DNA from: Anthonomus grandis grandis
Lineage: Eukaryota; Arthropoda; Insecta; Coleoptera; Curculionidae
Length of the DNA: 64,000 bases
Assembly (NCBI RefSeq): GCF_022605725.1
Contig: NC_065567.1
Location: forward strand, 24,593,127-24,657,126
Direction of reading: 5' to 3'
The translations under genes were made by a program, and so were the position numbers. The notes under the pieces were generated by a model, which worked only from the letters and a program-made list of their open reading frames with translations, was not told the DNA's origin and did not search any database. Positions 24,361 to 35,034 of this stretch are shown piece after piece. Every line of letters starts with the position of its first letter. Within the stretch, counting starts at the first letter, position 1.

Positions 24361-25325
24361 GGCCAAGTTGCGTTGAACGTTTGGTTGAATATGGGGAATA
24401 AAAAAAAAGCCAAATTCTCAAAAAAATCTTGTGTTTATTCTTCAATCGAACATTTTGCTAAAAAAAAACAACAAATCTAAAATAGAGAAATGAGAAAAAA
24501 AAGTTTCTGTAAACAGACAAAATGTTGCCTCTTCAAATATGTATATTCTACAAAAAAGAATGATTGTATATATTTCGTTATTTAATTGAGGTTATTAGTA
24601 TAGCACTGGGCGGGAATATGTAAAAAAAATGTATATGGGTTGAAAAGCAACTAACCAATGTTATAAAAGAAATAAAATAAAACCTCAATGACAAAATAAA
24701 TAAATAAAAAAAAGGATTAATACAACTGGTCCAAACTTGGAGGTACAAAACGCTGATAATATACAAAAAAATACCTCTTAAGCCACGACTGAGGGAAATT
24801 AAACTTAAACCTATTGACACAGAAAACTAAACTAAAGCATTCCAACGAATCAGTTCTCAGGTACGAATATTATCAAATACGATATCTGACAAACACAAGA
24901 AACTAACCTAAAGTTTCATTATTATTTTTTTTTTTACAAAGACATTAATAAGACGTAAAAATCACATTTGATTAAAAAGACAAATGGGAACACTTCTTTC
25001 TTGTACCATGCTTTTAATTTGTTTTTGTTTTTTTAAGGGACAAAACTAGGAAAATAGTTGATAATGAGTTTTGAAGTCAATCAAAAAAAAGTATGAAAGT
25101 AAAAAATTGATTGTCGGTGAATTTTCATTGAAAAGCACCCCAAGTATCAGCTAGGATTGCAAAAGTATGTATGTATAGTAGTGGCAAATATCGAAACTTG
25201 GGTTTTAACGGGATTGTCTATTAATTGATAACACCCCGTATATCAAATGAAAATCAACATATACCGGGTGTAAACCAGTTTTAAGCCCTTACAACTTTTT
25301 TACAAAAAACTATGATATTTGACAC
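24361..25325. other. Non-coding AT-rich spacer
   Basis: No gene is seen. ACACCCCGTATATC (about 25230) and ATATACCGGGTGTAAACC (about 25259) form a short inverted pair reminiscent of a MITE end, but no complete element is defined. Confidence 0.4.
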
Positions 25326-25559
25326 TAGACTGGGCCCAAAAAATTAATCAAGGTACAAAAAATAATATGCACATATATTTATAGGAAATTAAATTACTTA
25401 TAAAAAACCTTTCTTTGAAAATTTTCGCCAAACAAGCTTCAAACACTGATTTACCTTGTCTATTTCGGAATTTTGTAACTAACGAACAAACAAATATATA
25501 GAAAAGAGCTATGTAGATTTTTAAAGGAAATTTAATACTCAAAGGTCTCTTATTCATTT

Positions 25560-25840
25560 ACAAAAAGTCAAGATAAAGGAAATCTTATTCTAGGAGTGCC
25601 TGTAAGAAGCAAAATAATTTGTCTCTTATTGGCAAGTAAATATCTTGGCTCAGGTAGTCCAAATTTAAAAATTATTGATTTATGGACTAGTCTGAAGATT
25701 CTTTTAGTTCTTTTTGAAAAAATTACTAAAATCCGTTCACTCCAAGTCAAGATATGGGAATTCTTGTTCCAGGAGTCCCTGTAAGGAACAAAATAATTGG
25801 TTTCTTCTTGGCAAGTAAATATCTTGGGTTAGTTAAATGA
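25560..25840. repeat. About 179-bp unit, two copies
   Basis: AGGAGTGCCTGTAAGAAGCA (25592) and AGGAGTCCCTGTAAGGAACA (25771), with the following GGCAAGTAAATATCTTGG, repeat at a spacing of 179 bp inside the foldback element. Confidence 0.75.
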
Positions 25841-26089
25841 AAAATGTCTCCAAAGACCTTGAAAATGTATATATATTCTCCAATCCCTGAAAGACAGATC
25901 AAAATCCTCGAAAAATTTTGCTGCATTTCAAATGCCTGGAATAACGCAAGAAGTTACTCCAAAATCCTGGAAGAAAATCTGCAGTTGATTTGCATAAAAA
26001 TCAACAATTGAAAAATTAAGTAATTGAGTATAGCAGCAAAAATATTTATTAAGCATCCAATGTGCTACACCGTAGTATAGTGTAGTGAT

Positions 26090-26860
26090 AGGTAGTGGTG
26101 TATCCACTTTTATCTTATTGCATGTTTATCTAAGTTTTTGGAAATCATGTCCAAGAGGAAAGATAGTCTGAGATATCTTGGGTTCGTAACTTGATTTTTA
26201 GTACTTAGATTGGGTTGATTTTTATTTGAAAAGATTCTCTGAATTTATTGACGAAATCATGAAAATCTATACGTCGAAAGCACTTTGATCTAATTTTTTG
26301 GAAATCATGTTCAAGAGGAAAGACAGTTTTAAGTAACTTGGGTCATAACTCCACTTCTAGTGCTCAGATCAGGTTGATTTTTGTTTTAAAGGATTCTTTG
26401 GAATGTTTTTTAGCTTACATTGAAAAAATCATGAAAATCCATGTAACAGAACCATTTTTGTGTAAGTTTTTGGAAATCATGTTCAAGAGAAAAGACAGCT
26501 TCAAGTAACTTGGTCATAACTCCACTTCAAGTGCTCAGATCGGGTTCATTTTTGTTTTAAAAGTCTCTTTGGAATGTTTTTCAGCTTCCATTGAAGAAAT
26601 TATGAAAATCCATGCATCAGAAGCACTTTTATCCAAGTTTTTGGAAACCATATTCAAAGAGAAAGACAGCTTTAAGTAACTTGGGTCATAACTCCACTTC
26701 TAGTGCTCAGATCGGCTTGATTTTTGTTTTAAAAGACTCTTTGGAATGTTTTTCAGTTTCCATTAAGAAAATCATGAAAATCCGTGCCTCTAAAGCATTT
26801 CCATCCAGGTTTTTGGAAACCATCTCCAGGAGGAAAGACAGTTTCAAGTAATTTAAAAAA
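26090..26860. repeat. 172-bp tandem array, about 4.5 copies
   Basis: TTTTTGGAAATCATGTTCAA recurs with GG at 26140, 26300, 26472, 26643 and 26815 (spacings 160, 172, 171, 172). Each unit also has GTCATAACTCCACTTCTAGT. It is the core of the foldback element. Confidence 0.85.
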
Positions 26861-27192
26861 ACAATTTAAAAATTATTTTCAATGATTTATAAAATTCCAA
26901 ATTAAAAAAAAAAGTATGTATAAAAAATATATCAATGTTTAAAGCTTGATTATTAGGAAACGGCTTGTCTGGCGAAATTTTTCAAAGAAAGGTTTTTTGT
27001 AAGAAATTTAATTTCCTATAAATATATGTGCATATAATTTTTTTTACTTCGATAGTTTGGCAGCTTTGACGCAAAAATTAAAGCACAAAAAAAATCGAAA
27101 TTTGAGATGATAGACCTCTTAATATTAATATTAAGGGTTCAAACCTTTAAGATATTTAGAAAAAAAATAGTCGATTTTTTTGGCCCAGTCTA

Positions 27193-28459
27193 TTTAACCC
27201 ATATTAACATAAGACAAATCCGATGACAATAATCAATAAATCTTCTTATTTTGAATTGAAGGGACATTTTTAGAAAAACGCACTATTTTGAGGTAAGGTG
27301 TCAAAAAGTACCAGCCTTTTGTGGTTTTTCATAGATCCACATGTGTGTTTGAACCTGTGAGACAAATCGTCAAAGTCAACCGATACGTGCCAGTACATAA
27401 ATAAAATGTTAATAAAAACCCAATATGAAATCGATACTTAAAATCAACCACCTGGGGCAGCTGTAAATTATTGACCGAATTGGATTTCTTGACCTTAAAT
27501 CGGCTGGTGGGTTTCGGCATCCACCACCTTTTGCCAGTTATTTTTAGTTATGCTCCCATTTTCTCACGTTTCATCCTTTACAAACAAATATGTACATTAC
27601 AAAATAGTTAAGACTTGTTAAAACCGCTGACTTATGTACAATAAAATATAAAACTAAAAAATATTACTCTTCTTTTACACTTTGATCGTTCTATTGCGAA
27701 TAATTGCTTGTTGATAGAAGCCGTACGCGAAATATACACTTAATAAATAAAAATAAAAAAAAGCTTCAAAAACCCGAAGTGGTATAGGGTGATTTTTTTT
27801 GCTTATTTTTACTTAGAGGTGCAACAATAATTGCAAATTAGTATATATTTCTTTTATGGGTAGCAAGTCTCTCGATTAGTAACACATAGGAACATTATCT
27901 TTATGTTGCTTGTTCCTGCAACTTGCATCAGAATGTTGCTTAAAGTTTATTAAAGTTACTCATTGTTTAGGGTTGCAACAACAAAAGTTCCGGTAAGTTG
28001 CGGCAAAGATCAAAGGAAATATGGTAAAAATTGTTTTTTTTTCAATGGTATTTTTCATGGTTTGGACACGTTGTTGCTTGTACCCACAATTTGAAAATAT
28101 CAGCTAATTTAATTTGCTAATAACATAAAAAGTATCAAAAACAGGATTTGTGGGTTAAGATATATGTATAATAGGATTAGCGATTGTGTCAATGTAGATG
28201 AAGTTAAAAGAAAAATGAAAACCTTAGTAGAACAAATGAAATGTAGCACATAATATCAAAGATCTGGTACTCGAGGAATAGCTTATACAAATGTAAATAT
28301 TATTTACAAGCTTGTTTCTGCACATCGTTTTCCATGTAACAGATATATATCATTTTACCAGTATAAAATGTCTTGGATGAAGTAAGATATGCTTTGAAAA
28401 ATGACTACGTTCCAAAACATTCACAAATCACATTGTTCATAAACATAATGAAAACACAC
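27193..28459. other. Mostly non-coding, possible minus-strand intron
   Basis: A minus-strand frame near 27440-27525 (MPKPTSRFKVKKSN, ending in CAG|GTGGTT) is basic and protein-like and could be an exon downstream of the candidate first exon at 28.5 kb. The splice acceptor could not be fixed, so it is not called. Confidence 0.3.
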
Positions 28460-28540
28460 CTGCACTAATTGCACATTGACAGAATGAGTTTGGTCTGGAC
28501 CGAATGTTAACGGAACGTTTGCTGTTGTTTCTATTTTCAT
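28460..28540 (-). CDS. Candidate first coding exon of an unidentified minus-strand gene
   Basis: On the minus strand, ATG at 28540 opens 27 codons (MKIETTANVPLTFGPDQTHS, then VNVQLVQ) ending exactly at CAG|GTGTGT, a usable donor in phase 0. The frame stays open for about 20 codons upstream of the ATG. Codon use looks less AT-driven than neighbouring DNA, and a CpG-rich patch suited to a promoter lies 400-750 bp upstream (28.9-29.3 kb). No family is recognised. A competing frame over the same bases (GSQEHVSGKLLSTPKKHRRT) is also open, so the choice of frame is uncertain. Confidence 0.28.
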
Positions 28541-28949
28541 AAGATGTTCTTCTGTGTTTCTTTGGAGTGGACAGCAGTTTTCCAGAAACATGCTCTTGGG
28601 ACCCGATTGACCTCAAAAGACTCACACCCCAAAGAAATTTAACACCACCCTATCGTAAATATAAAAAAACCTTATCATATAATTGTTAAAAAATGATCAG
28701 TCTGAGATTTTCTTAAACGAAAATACCTCATCCCTCGCAACTAAAAAAAAAACGAAGTTTTACATCATGATCACTCGCTTACATACCAAGTGCCTCACTA
28801 TCACAAAAACCATCCAATTCCAAGACAGTTTTTAAGAAATAGTAAGTCCTCCAGTACATAAAAATAAAAATTAGTTCAGTTTGGTAACCTATACATTCTC
28901 TTTAAACCCTACGTTGCTAACCCTAGTTGCTAATCATCAGGAAATTCAT
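28541..28949. other. AT-rich spacer between candidate exon and CpG-rich patch
   Basis: No feature can be supported apart from possible 5'-untranslated sequence of the minus-strand candidate. Confidence 0.3.
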
Positions 28950-29290
28950 AAAACGAATAAGTCGACGCCTGCGCGATCGCAGGATCGGTGGGCAAAGGTA
29001 CCGGAAGTGGTCGCGCGGGCTTGCGCGGTCGCGGGTTACGCGAGCCCGCATGCGCGGGACCGTTCGGTTTCAACCTCGGTCTACCTGGTCCTCGTCTCGC
29101 GCATGGGGAGAAAGAGATGCCTGTCAAGTCTGAGGGACTTGGCAGCATCATCTCGACCCCAGCACCTCGGGGTGAGGATTGGGTCGAGCTTACTGACGAG
29201 GCGGAATCGTGGGTTGAGGTTGAGGTGCTCGGTTCGCCGAAGGAGTTTAATTGGGCTGAAAAAATGGCGGGATTTAAAAAAAATTAAAAT
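28950..29290. other. CpG-rich island
   Basis: About 340 bp is rich in G, C and CpG (runs such as GGTCGCGCGGGCTTGCGCGG) in otherwise AT-rich DNA. A GCGGGCT/AGCCCGC pair (29015-29021, 29043-29049) can form a hairpin. All frames are unusually open because of composition. It could be an unmethylated promoter island, an exon, or transposon coding sequence with a different base composition. Confidence 0.6.
29117..29287 (+). CDS. Possible short coding frame in the CpG-rich patch
   Basis: From ATG 29117 a 56-codon frame reads MPVKSEGLGSIISTPAPRG, then EDWVELTDEAESWVEVEV, and ends GFKKN before TAA. The frame is open upstream to 28961 with a Gly/Arg-rich sequence. The acidic, Trp-bearing stretch is protein-like, but the family is unknown and it may be the N-terminal piece of a retroelement ORF. 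Frames on the opposite strand are also open. Confidence 0.25.
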   Translation: MPVKSEGLGSIISTPAPRGEDWVELTDEAESWVEVEVLGSPKEFNWAEKMAGFKKN

Positions 29291-29960
29291 AGGCAAAGTG
29301 ACATTGGACGGTTTTCACCAGTGTATGACAATTTTTAATGCCCCAAAACAAAAATCAGCTACACACTTTTAGTGCTATAAGCCTGAGCGTATTACAGATT
29401 TACAATATTAAATTATAAAAAATAGTACAATTTATTAATAGAATTTTGTACTGTTTAAAAATATGTACAAAAAAAGACTTGTGCACCCGTACTATGGCCA
29501 CGCATAAGGTCTTTCTAGTACAATTTTTTTAATATTAAATTGGGTTACAAACAGTAAAAATTTTAAGAGAATTAAATGTCCCGTATCACTATGAAATTTC
29601 CATAAATTATCACAATTTTTGCATCGAGACAGCCAATTGCTTAAAAATGAAAATATTTCTGAATTTTTTGTATAAAATATTCTAGAGCATATTCTGCTTT
29701 TTGTTTCATAAGAATATTCATATTAATTATCGAGATTTTGGAACCTTTAAGTGAGTGGTTACTTGCGATTAATTTCAATTTTTTTTAACTGATTTAGATC
29801 CTAAATAAGCTTAAGAAATTTTAATTTACGGTATAATACGTCATCGATTTTTTTTAAATAAGCGTCGAATATCTAAATATTAGTCCGGTAAGGATTGTCA
29901 CATGTTAATTAAACAGTCTTATTTTATTAAAGGACACATAATAATTCGTTGAAAGAAAAC
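29291..29960. other. AT-rich spacer
   Basis: No gene, repeat unit or element end is recognised. Confidence 0.45.
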
Positions 29961-30830
29961 ATATTCTAAACCAGCCAAAATGCATGGTCTATGCACTTTA
30001 TTTGCTGATGACACTACTCTTCTTTGACACAGCAAGAATATCACCATTCTTGCGGAAATAAGTTATCTAAGATTTGGCAATTCTTAAGAGATGGTGCGAC
30101 TGTAATTTATTGTCTTTTAATGTTTTAAAGACAAATATCTTAAAATTGAAGTCTATTTTAGATAATGCCTAATTGGGTGCACAGTCTCTTAATGTAACAG
30201 ATTCAAATGCATTTTTTGAATCGGTTATCGATGGATGTCATCAGGTTGTTTTGCATTCAGAGTTATTAGAAACAGCTTAAATATAACAGTGTCCAAGGAG
30301 GTTTATTATGCTTTGGTTGACTCACACTTAAGATATGGTGTTTGTTTTTGGAGAAACTCTTCAATCTACTTTGTACTGCAAAAGCGTGCCATAAGATATT
30401 TGCCTCTAATTAAACATAGAGAATCTTGTAACCTACATTTTACCAGTTCACAAACATTAACACTCCCGTCGATTTTTATAATTCAGATTGCTTCTTTAAT
30501 GCATAAAAAGTATTCTTCAATTATTCAATAAATAAATGAAAATTCGACCCGTTCATCATTTACTATAAAATTGCCAATATGGAGAACTCTTAACATGTAC
30601 AGTAAGAAGATATTTAACCATCTTCCACTATACCTTATAAATCATTTACGATAGGAGCTGAATGTTGATAGTTGAGAATGATAGTTTCTTGGTTTAGTTT
30701 TATGTTAATGCTTGTTTACTGAAGATGTGCATGTAAGTATATCAAGAAATTTATTTGGTACCCAGAGCATTTTAAATTGTTTATTTATTTTGTGTTTCTA
30801 AACAATAAATCTTATTTCGACTTTGACTTA
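29961..30830 (+). mobile_element. Degenerate non-LTR retrotransposon, 5'-truncated, plus strand
   Basis: A reverse-transcriptase palm motif is visible as MHGLCTLFADDTTLL (FADD core, about 29980-30026), broken by stops. Further on, VYYALVDSHLRYGVCFW and LQKRAIRYL match the C-terminal part of non-LTR polymerases (Jockey/CR1-like). It ends with AATAAATCTTATTTCGACTT near 30805, a 3'-tail form typical of these elements. Many frameshifts and stops are present, so it is inactive. Confidence 0.75.
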
Positions 30831-32000
30831 TCACCCTTTACAATATATCAAATAACATTTAGCATGACATGATCGTTTTAATTATGAAAACCGAAGGTAT
30901 TTTTTATATACTACCCATATCAAAATAATAAAAGTTCATCAAAAACCATATGCATATTCCCTTTAAAAAACAGTCTTCTATTATAAGGGTTGGTGAAATA
31001 ATTTGTTTAATAAAACATCTGCTTGCTGCACCTATCCACCCCAAGTATTCTTTCAACTACATTCACATATTAGCTAATGTAATATTACTCGAATTTGAAA
31101 ATATGGCCCGCAATACTTGGATATCATTGTGTTAACGGGGGTATTAAGTTACCCGCCTTAATAAATAAACGTTCATTATGATGTATGCTTTTCGGCACAT
31201 CTGTGGACTAAATGTTTAACAAACTTGTCCTAACAAGTCTTATTATTAATTAACAAACGTTTGTTACAGATTTTCTCAGTAAGTTTGAACTTACTGCATT
31301 TATTCAATTACTTTTACTGGCAAGTTTAGGAACCCCATAATTCCAGTTCAAATTGAAAAATTACACGCATGTCTTCGGCGACCTGCTGCACGGTATCAAG
31401 ATCAGGATGTTTTTTTATCTTCTTTAGATTTATTTTCATAAATTATTGTCTTCGTAATATAAAAGCTGAGGCTACATTGTTATTTCTGATGGACAGATCG
31501 TTTGTATACAGTGACTTGCACGCTCTTATACCAAGACGTGGGAAATCTGTCTTGTTATTGATTTATGATTAATTTTTATACCCCGGTATTAGTGAGTTTT
31601 GATGGCACATTAAGATATTTTAGTTGTTTGTTTTTGTGCAAGAACACACGCCGTGGAGGAAACGAACAATTGGATTTCGCAAAAGTAATTACACTTAATT
31701 TTCACATAGGAGCAAAGGCGAAAGCCATAGAGACCGGAAGAAGGAAGTACGAAATGCGCATTGAATGATAATAAGCTTTTGCGCACCCTCCACGAAAATA
31801 TTAGAAAATTAAACCTGTACAGCCGTTATGCTAAGCAACGATGCCAAATTGATGTTTAACAGTGATTAGTTATGGGAAAATAATTGAATTTTTGCAACAT
31901 GGCAAGGTTATTAAATAACACGCTCTTATTAGCTGGAAGTTTATGTGATGAAAATATTTTTAAAAGTATTTAAATATGTATATTATAAGTTCTCCAAATT
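30831..32000. other. Non-coding spacer
   Basis: Several 60-67-codon frames (31369-31768) occur in a less AT-rich patch. None shows a recognisable domain or a splice partner. Confidence 0.4.
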
Positions 32001-32900
32001 TATGCAAATTGTTTATTTGCCCTATGTAAGGTGGTAATAAGTTGTAGATTTTGGGTAGGGTTATTGAAAAACGTTTGTTTTTGCATAAAATAATTAAAAG
32101 ATAAAATAGGAAGAAAATTATAGGTGAGAATAGACGTATATAATATACAATTCTGTTTACAAAAGGGAGAAAATTTCGGCATTTAACAAATAAACAGTGT
32201 TATTAAATTGAATATTGAATATATATTTTCTGCGACAACATTGTTTTTCATCAGCACAACCCTTACCCCCCCCCACCCACCCCAAACATTTTCCCAGTAA
32301 AAATTTTTTTTTAAAAATCACCATTTTTCGTCCATAATATCTAATTCCATAGCACTGTTTTTGTATTAAATATTTATTAATATACATATATGTATTAAAT
32401 TTAAAGAAACATTGGTATTAAATTAAATATTGAATATATATTTTCTGCAACAACATTGTTTTTCATCAACATAACCCTGACCTCCCCACCCACCCCAAAC
32501 ATTTTCCCAGTAAAAAATTCTTTTGAAAAATCATCATTTTTCGTCCATAATATCTAATCCTATAGCACTGTTTTTGTATTAAACATTTATTAATATACAT
32601 ATAGGTAAGTATATCAAATTTAAATAAACAAACTATGTTATTAGATTCGATATAACGACAAAACCAGCTGTTATTCATGCGTATTATTTTAAAAAACAAT
32701 GATTTTTGAAAACAAGTTCTTACTGGTAATTTGTGTGGGGTGGGTGGGTGGGGTAAGGGTAGAGTTAATGAAAAACGTTTTTTTTTTGCAGAAAATAAAT
32801 GCCTAAGAGAAAAATGCCTTTTAAGAAAATTATAGGTGAGAATATACGAATATCATATACGATTCTGTTTACAAAAGGGAGAAAATTTCGGCATTTCAAA
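32001..32900. repeat. Complex direct and inverted repeat cluster with G4 cores
   Basis: Two direct copies of about 211 bp (roughly 32190-32400 and 32405-32620) share ATTGAATATATATTTTCTGC, a C-rich core and TAATATCTAATTCCATAGCA-like ends. The C-rich core returns in inverse at 32690-32785 (GTGGGGTGGGTGGGTGGGG). An outer direct repeat (32050-32190 and 32755-32895) shares AGAAAATTATAGGTGAGAAT and CTGTTTACAAAAGGGAGAAA. The layout suggests nested copies of a palindromic non-autonomous element. Confidence 0.7.
32737..32760 (+). other. G-quadruplex-forming tract
   Basis: GGGGTGGGTGGGTGGGG with single-T loops (32737-32753) is followed by TAAGGG. It meets the classical four G-run rule with very short loops. 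The same motif lies on the minus strand near 32260-32284 and 32480-32500. Confidence 0.75.
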
Positions 32901-33419
32901 AAATTGGCAAGGGATTTACATATCTAGTCTTTATATTCGTTCCCTACACCTCAAATATGTGATAAAAGGATCCCGATATCACATAATATATGCCACTGTG
33001 ATGTGATATATTTTAGAGAAATGCAGTGGTTTACTTTTTTTTATTAAATAATATTTACGATAAACCCCTTATGAACGCCATTGATAAACATTTTTTTTTG
33101 TTTGTATGTCGAAAAATGCCCCCTGATGCATAAAATACATCTGCAAATTAAAAAACAATATCTACATTGGTCGTAAAGTAATTAAAAAAAAATGTCTCAT
33201 TCCATTCAAAGCATTTTATAAATTTATTATAAATTCCAACGATTTTGCAATTTTGTGAGCTCCTTTATTAATGAGATAGTAATTTCATCGTTACCTACGG
33301 TTTTTTTTTGTTATATAATATACCGACCACTAAAAATACCTTCTACATGTAAGCCGCTGTTGTTAAACAAAACCAGGTTATCACAGTAAAAACTGCATTT
33401 TGTTACATTAATACATACC
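32901..33419. other. AT-rich spacer
   Basis: Nothing recognisable. Confidence 0.45.
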
Positions 33420-33740
33420 AATCTGGCGCACCGTGAAAAAAAGAGCTTTAAATAGGCCCATATGTTTCCGCGCCTAAATTAAAAATGTAGGTCCCGCGGG
33501 CTGAAATTTTACTTCCGGGTTCCTTCTGACGCGCCTGTTTTGAATAATCGTTGTTTTTTATTTTTTTCTTTTTTTTTTGTTTGTAGGCGAACGAGCGCCA
33601 GTTGCCGCGAAGTACCTGCGCAAAAAACAGCCACCTTTTTAGAACCACCTTTGAATAGATTTCCTGAAGGATATCCGCCAGATGCCGGGAAGAGTTGCCG
33701 CCTTCTGCCCTGATTTGGGTCGGATGCCCCTCTTTTTACT
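33420..33740. other. GC-richer island, possible regulatory DNA
   Basis: Bases 33420-33740 contain many CpG dinucleotides (TTTCCGCGCC, GGTCCCGCGGGC, TGACGCGCCTG, TTGCCGCGAAG) in AT-rich surroundings. Frames on both strands are short and unrecognised. It could be a promoter or enhancer. Confidence 0.3.
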
Positions 33741-34831
33741 TCTTTTCCTTTTCTTAAAATACAATCAAGGTGGTTTTTTACTCGGCTTTTATACGTTCCA
33801 CACTTGCCCGCTACCTACCTTGAATAACTTGCAAACTCATTATGTAATCACCCACCCTCGAGCGTATCGACTTCATTTTCATTTTAATCTGTTCGCTAAT
33901 TTTAGGTTGGCAGTTCCTTTTTATTCAAAATAAATCGTTCGCTTTCGTTGAGGATGAGCTTTAGAGCAGCTGCATGCAAATAGTTAACCAAAACCATCGC
34001 ACCATACACTCAAAACATTGTATTGTAAAAACAAATTAACAAAAAAATAGGTAAAATTAATTAATAACTATTTTATTTTTCCTTCATTCTTAGAGTCGTA
34101 AAATTCCGCATATGAATTATTTAAATTTTTTCGCAAATTAACCCCTTACTGCATAAATTTTTTGTTTTTATAAAAAAAATCCACTAGTACAAACTTGACC
34201 TCAAGATTATGTTAAAAATATTTTAAAAAATCCTTCTTCGATAGTTTTTTCTTTTTTTTTTTTGTGGTTCATATATGACACATTATGCATTAAAACAACA
34301 TTTAAAAACTGTAAAAATTACCTTTATTATTCTATAATAAAATTTATTCAGCGTGAAACTTGTAAAAACAATTCCTATCTTTGTCTAAACAGAATTTTAA
34401 TTTTCCTTGTCAAGATGACATTGGCTTTTGCCTGCAATGTTGCCATTTCATTTTTTGGAAGCGGTTTTAGGAATGAGAATGTTAATCTTTTTTTTTGCTT
34501 TGAAGTTGTTATTTTTGCGCTTAGAATAACATATATCTATTTCTATTATTTATTTTTAATCCAAAATCTAACACCAATAAGTAAAATGCACATAACATTA
34601 TTATATGTGTTGATGTATAGCTGAAAATTTCCCATTTTAAATGTGGGTCTAAACTTGACAACAGAGAATCGATGAATATGTTTGTTAACAAAACACCCTC
34701 CTTGCCTTTCAATGTTCTAAGTTTAATAGAACACTCTTCAGCGGCACTCGTAATATAGACAAAGCTGATAATGTAGCCTTCCATTTATCTTGTCATATAG
34801 ATTTTTTATTTTGTAATATTTTTAGTTAATT
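33741..34831. other. Spacer downstream of Ino80
   Basis: No gene is recognised. Frames at 34262-34624 (plus) and 34521-34784 (minus) are low-complexity or unmatched. On the minus strand AATAAA (plus-strand TTTATT at about 34805-34810) lies about 22 bp after the last visible Ino80 stop and may be its poly(A) signal. Confidence 0.4.
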
Positions 34832-35034
34832 TTACCTATTTTTCTCATTAAGCATAAAAAACGACTTACCATTGCTCAACCCTGGAAGAATAGGTCCATT
34901 GCCGACCGCATTATTTCTTCCAATGCCAGTGCCGATTCTAGCACGTGACCCTCTAGGCCTCCCCCTTTTAGTGTGACCTCTTGCTGCAGCTCTAGGCCTA
35001 ACTGCTGATCCATATACATTATACACAGTGTATT
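34832..35034 (-). CDS. Ino80: Ino80 last visible exon (AT-hook-like tail)
   Basis: After TTTGCAG the frame reads KYTVYNVYGSAVRPRAAARG and TKRGRPRGSRARIG, an AT-hook-like basic motif as in the human tail (SRGRPKGS). A good donor (AATG|GTAAGT after 34870) could splice to an unidentified final exon. If it is read through, 12 further residues are added and TAA falls at 34832-34834. Confidence 0.78.

Larger units (their letters stand above)
25326..27192. mobile_element. Foldback-type element: inverted ends around internal tandem repeats
   Basis: The outermost ends match in inverse: TAGACTGGGCC at 25326 and GGCCCAGTCTA ending 27192. An inner arm of about 77 bp at 25361-25437 is over 90% identical to the complement of 26963-27042 (shared AACCTTTCTTTGAAAA). 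Between the arms lie a duplicated 180-bp unit and a 172-bp tandem array. No transposase is present. The structure resembles Drosophila foldback-type non-autonomous transposons, though the family is not identified. Confidence 0.65.

Noticed and set aside
28950..29290. Bacterial DNA or contaminant because of GC content
   Set aside because: There is no recognisable bacterial gene, the patch is only about 340 bp, and it grades into AT-rich sequence on both sides.
34262..34624. 120-codon membrane protein
   Set aside because: It is low-complexity AT-driven Phe/Ile/Leu sequence with no family match and no splice or promoter context.
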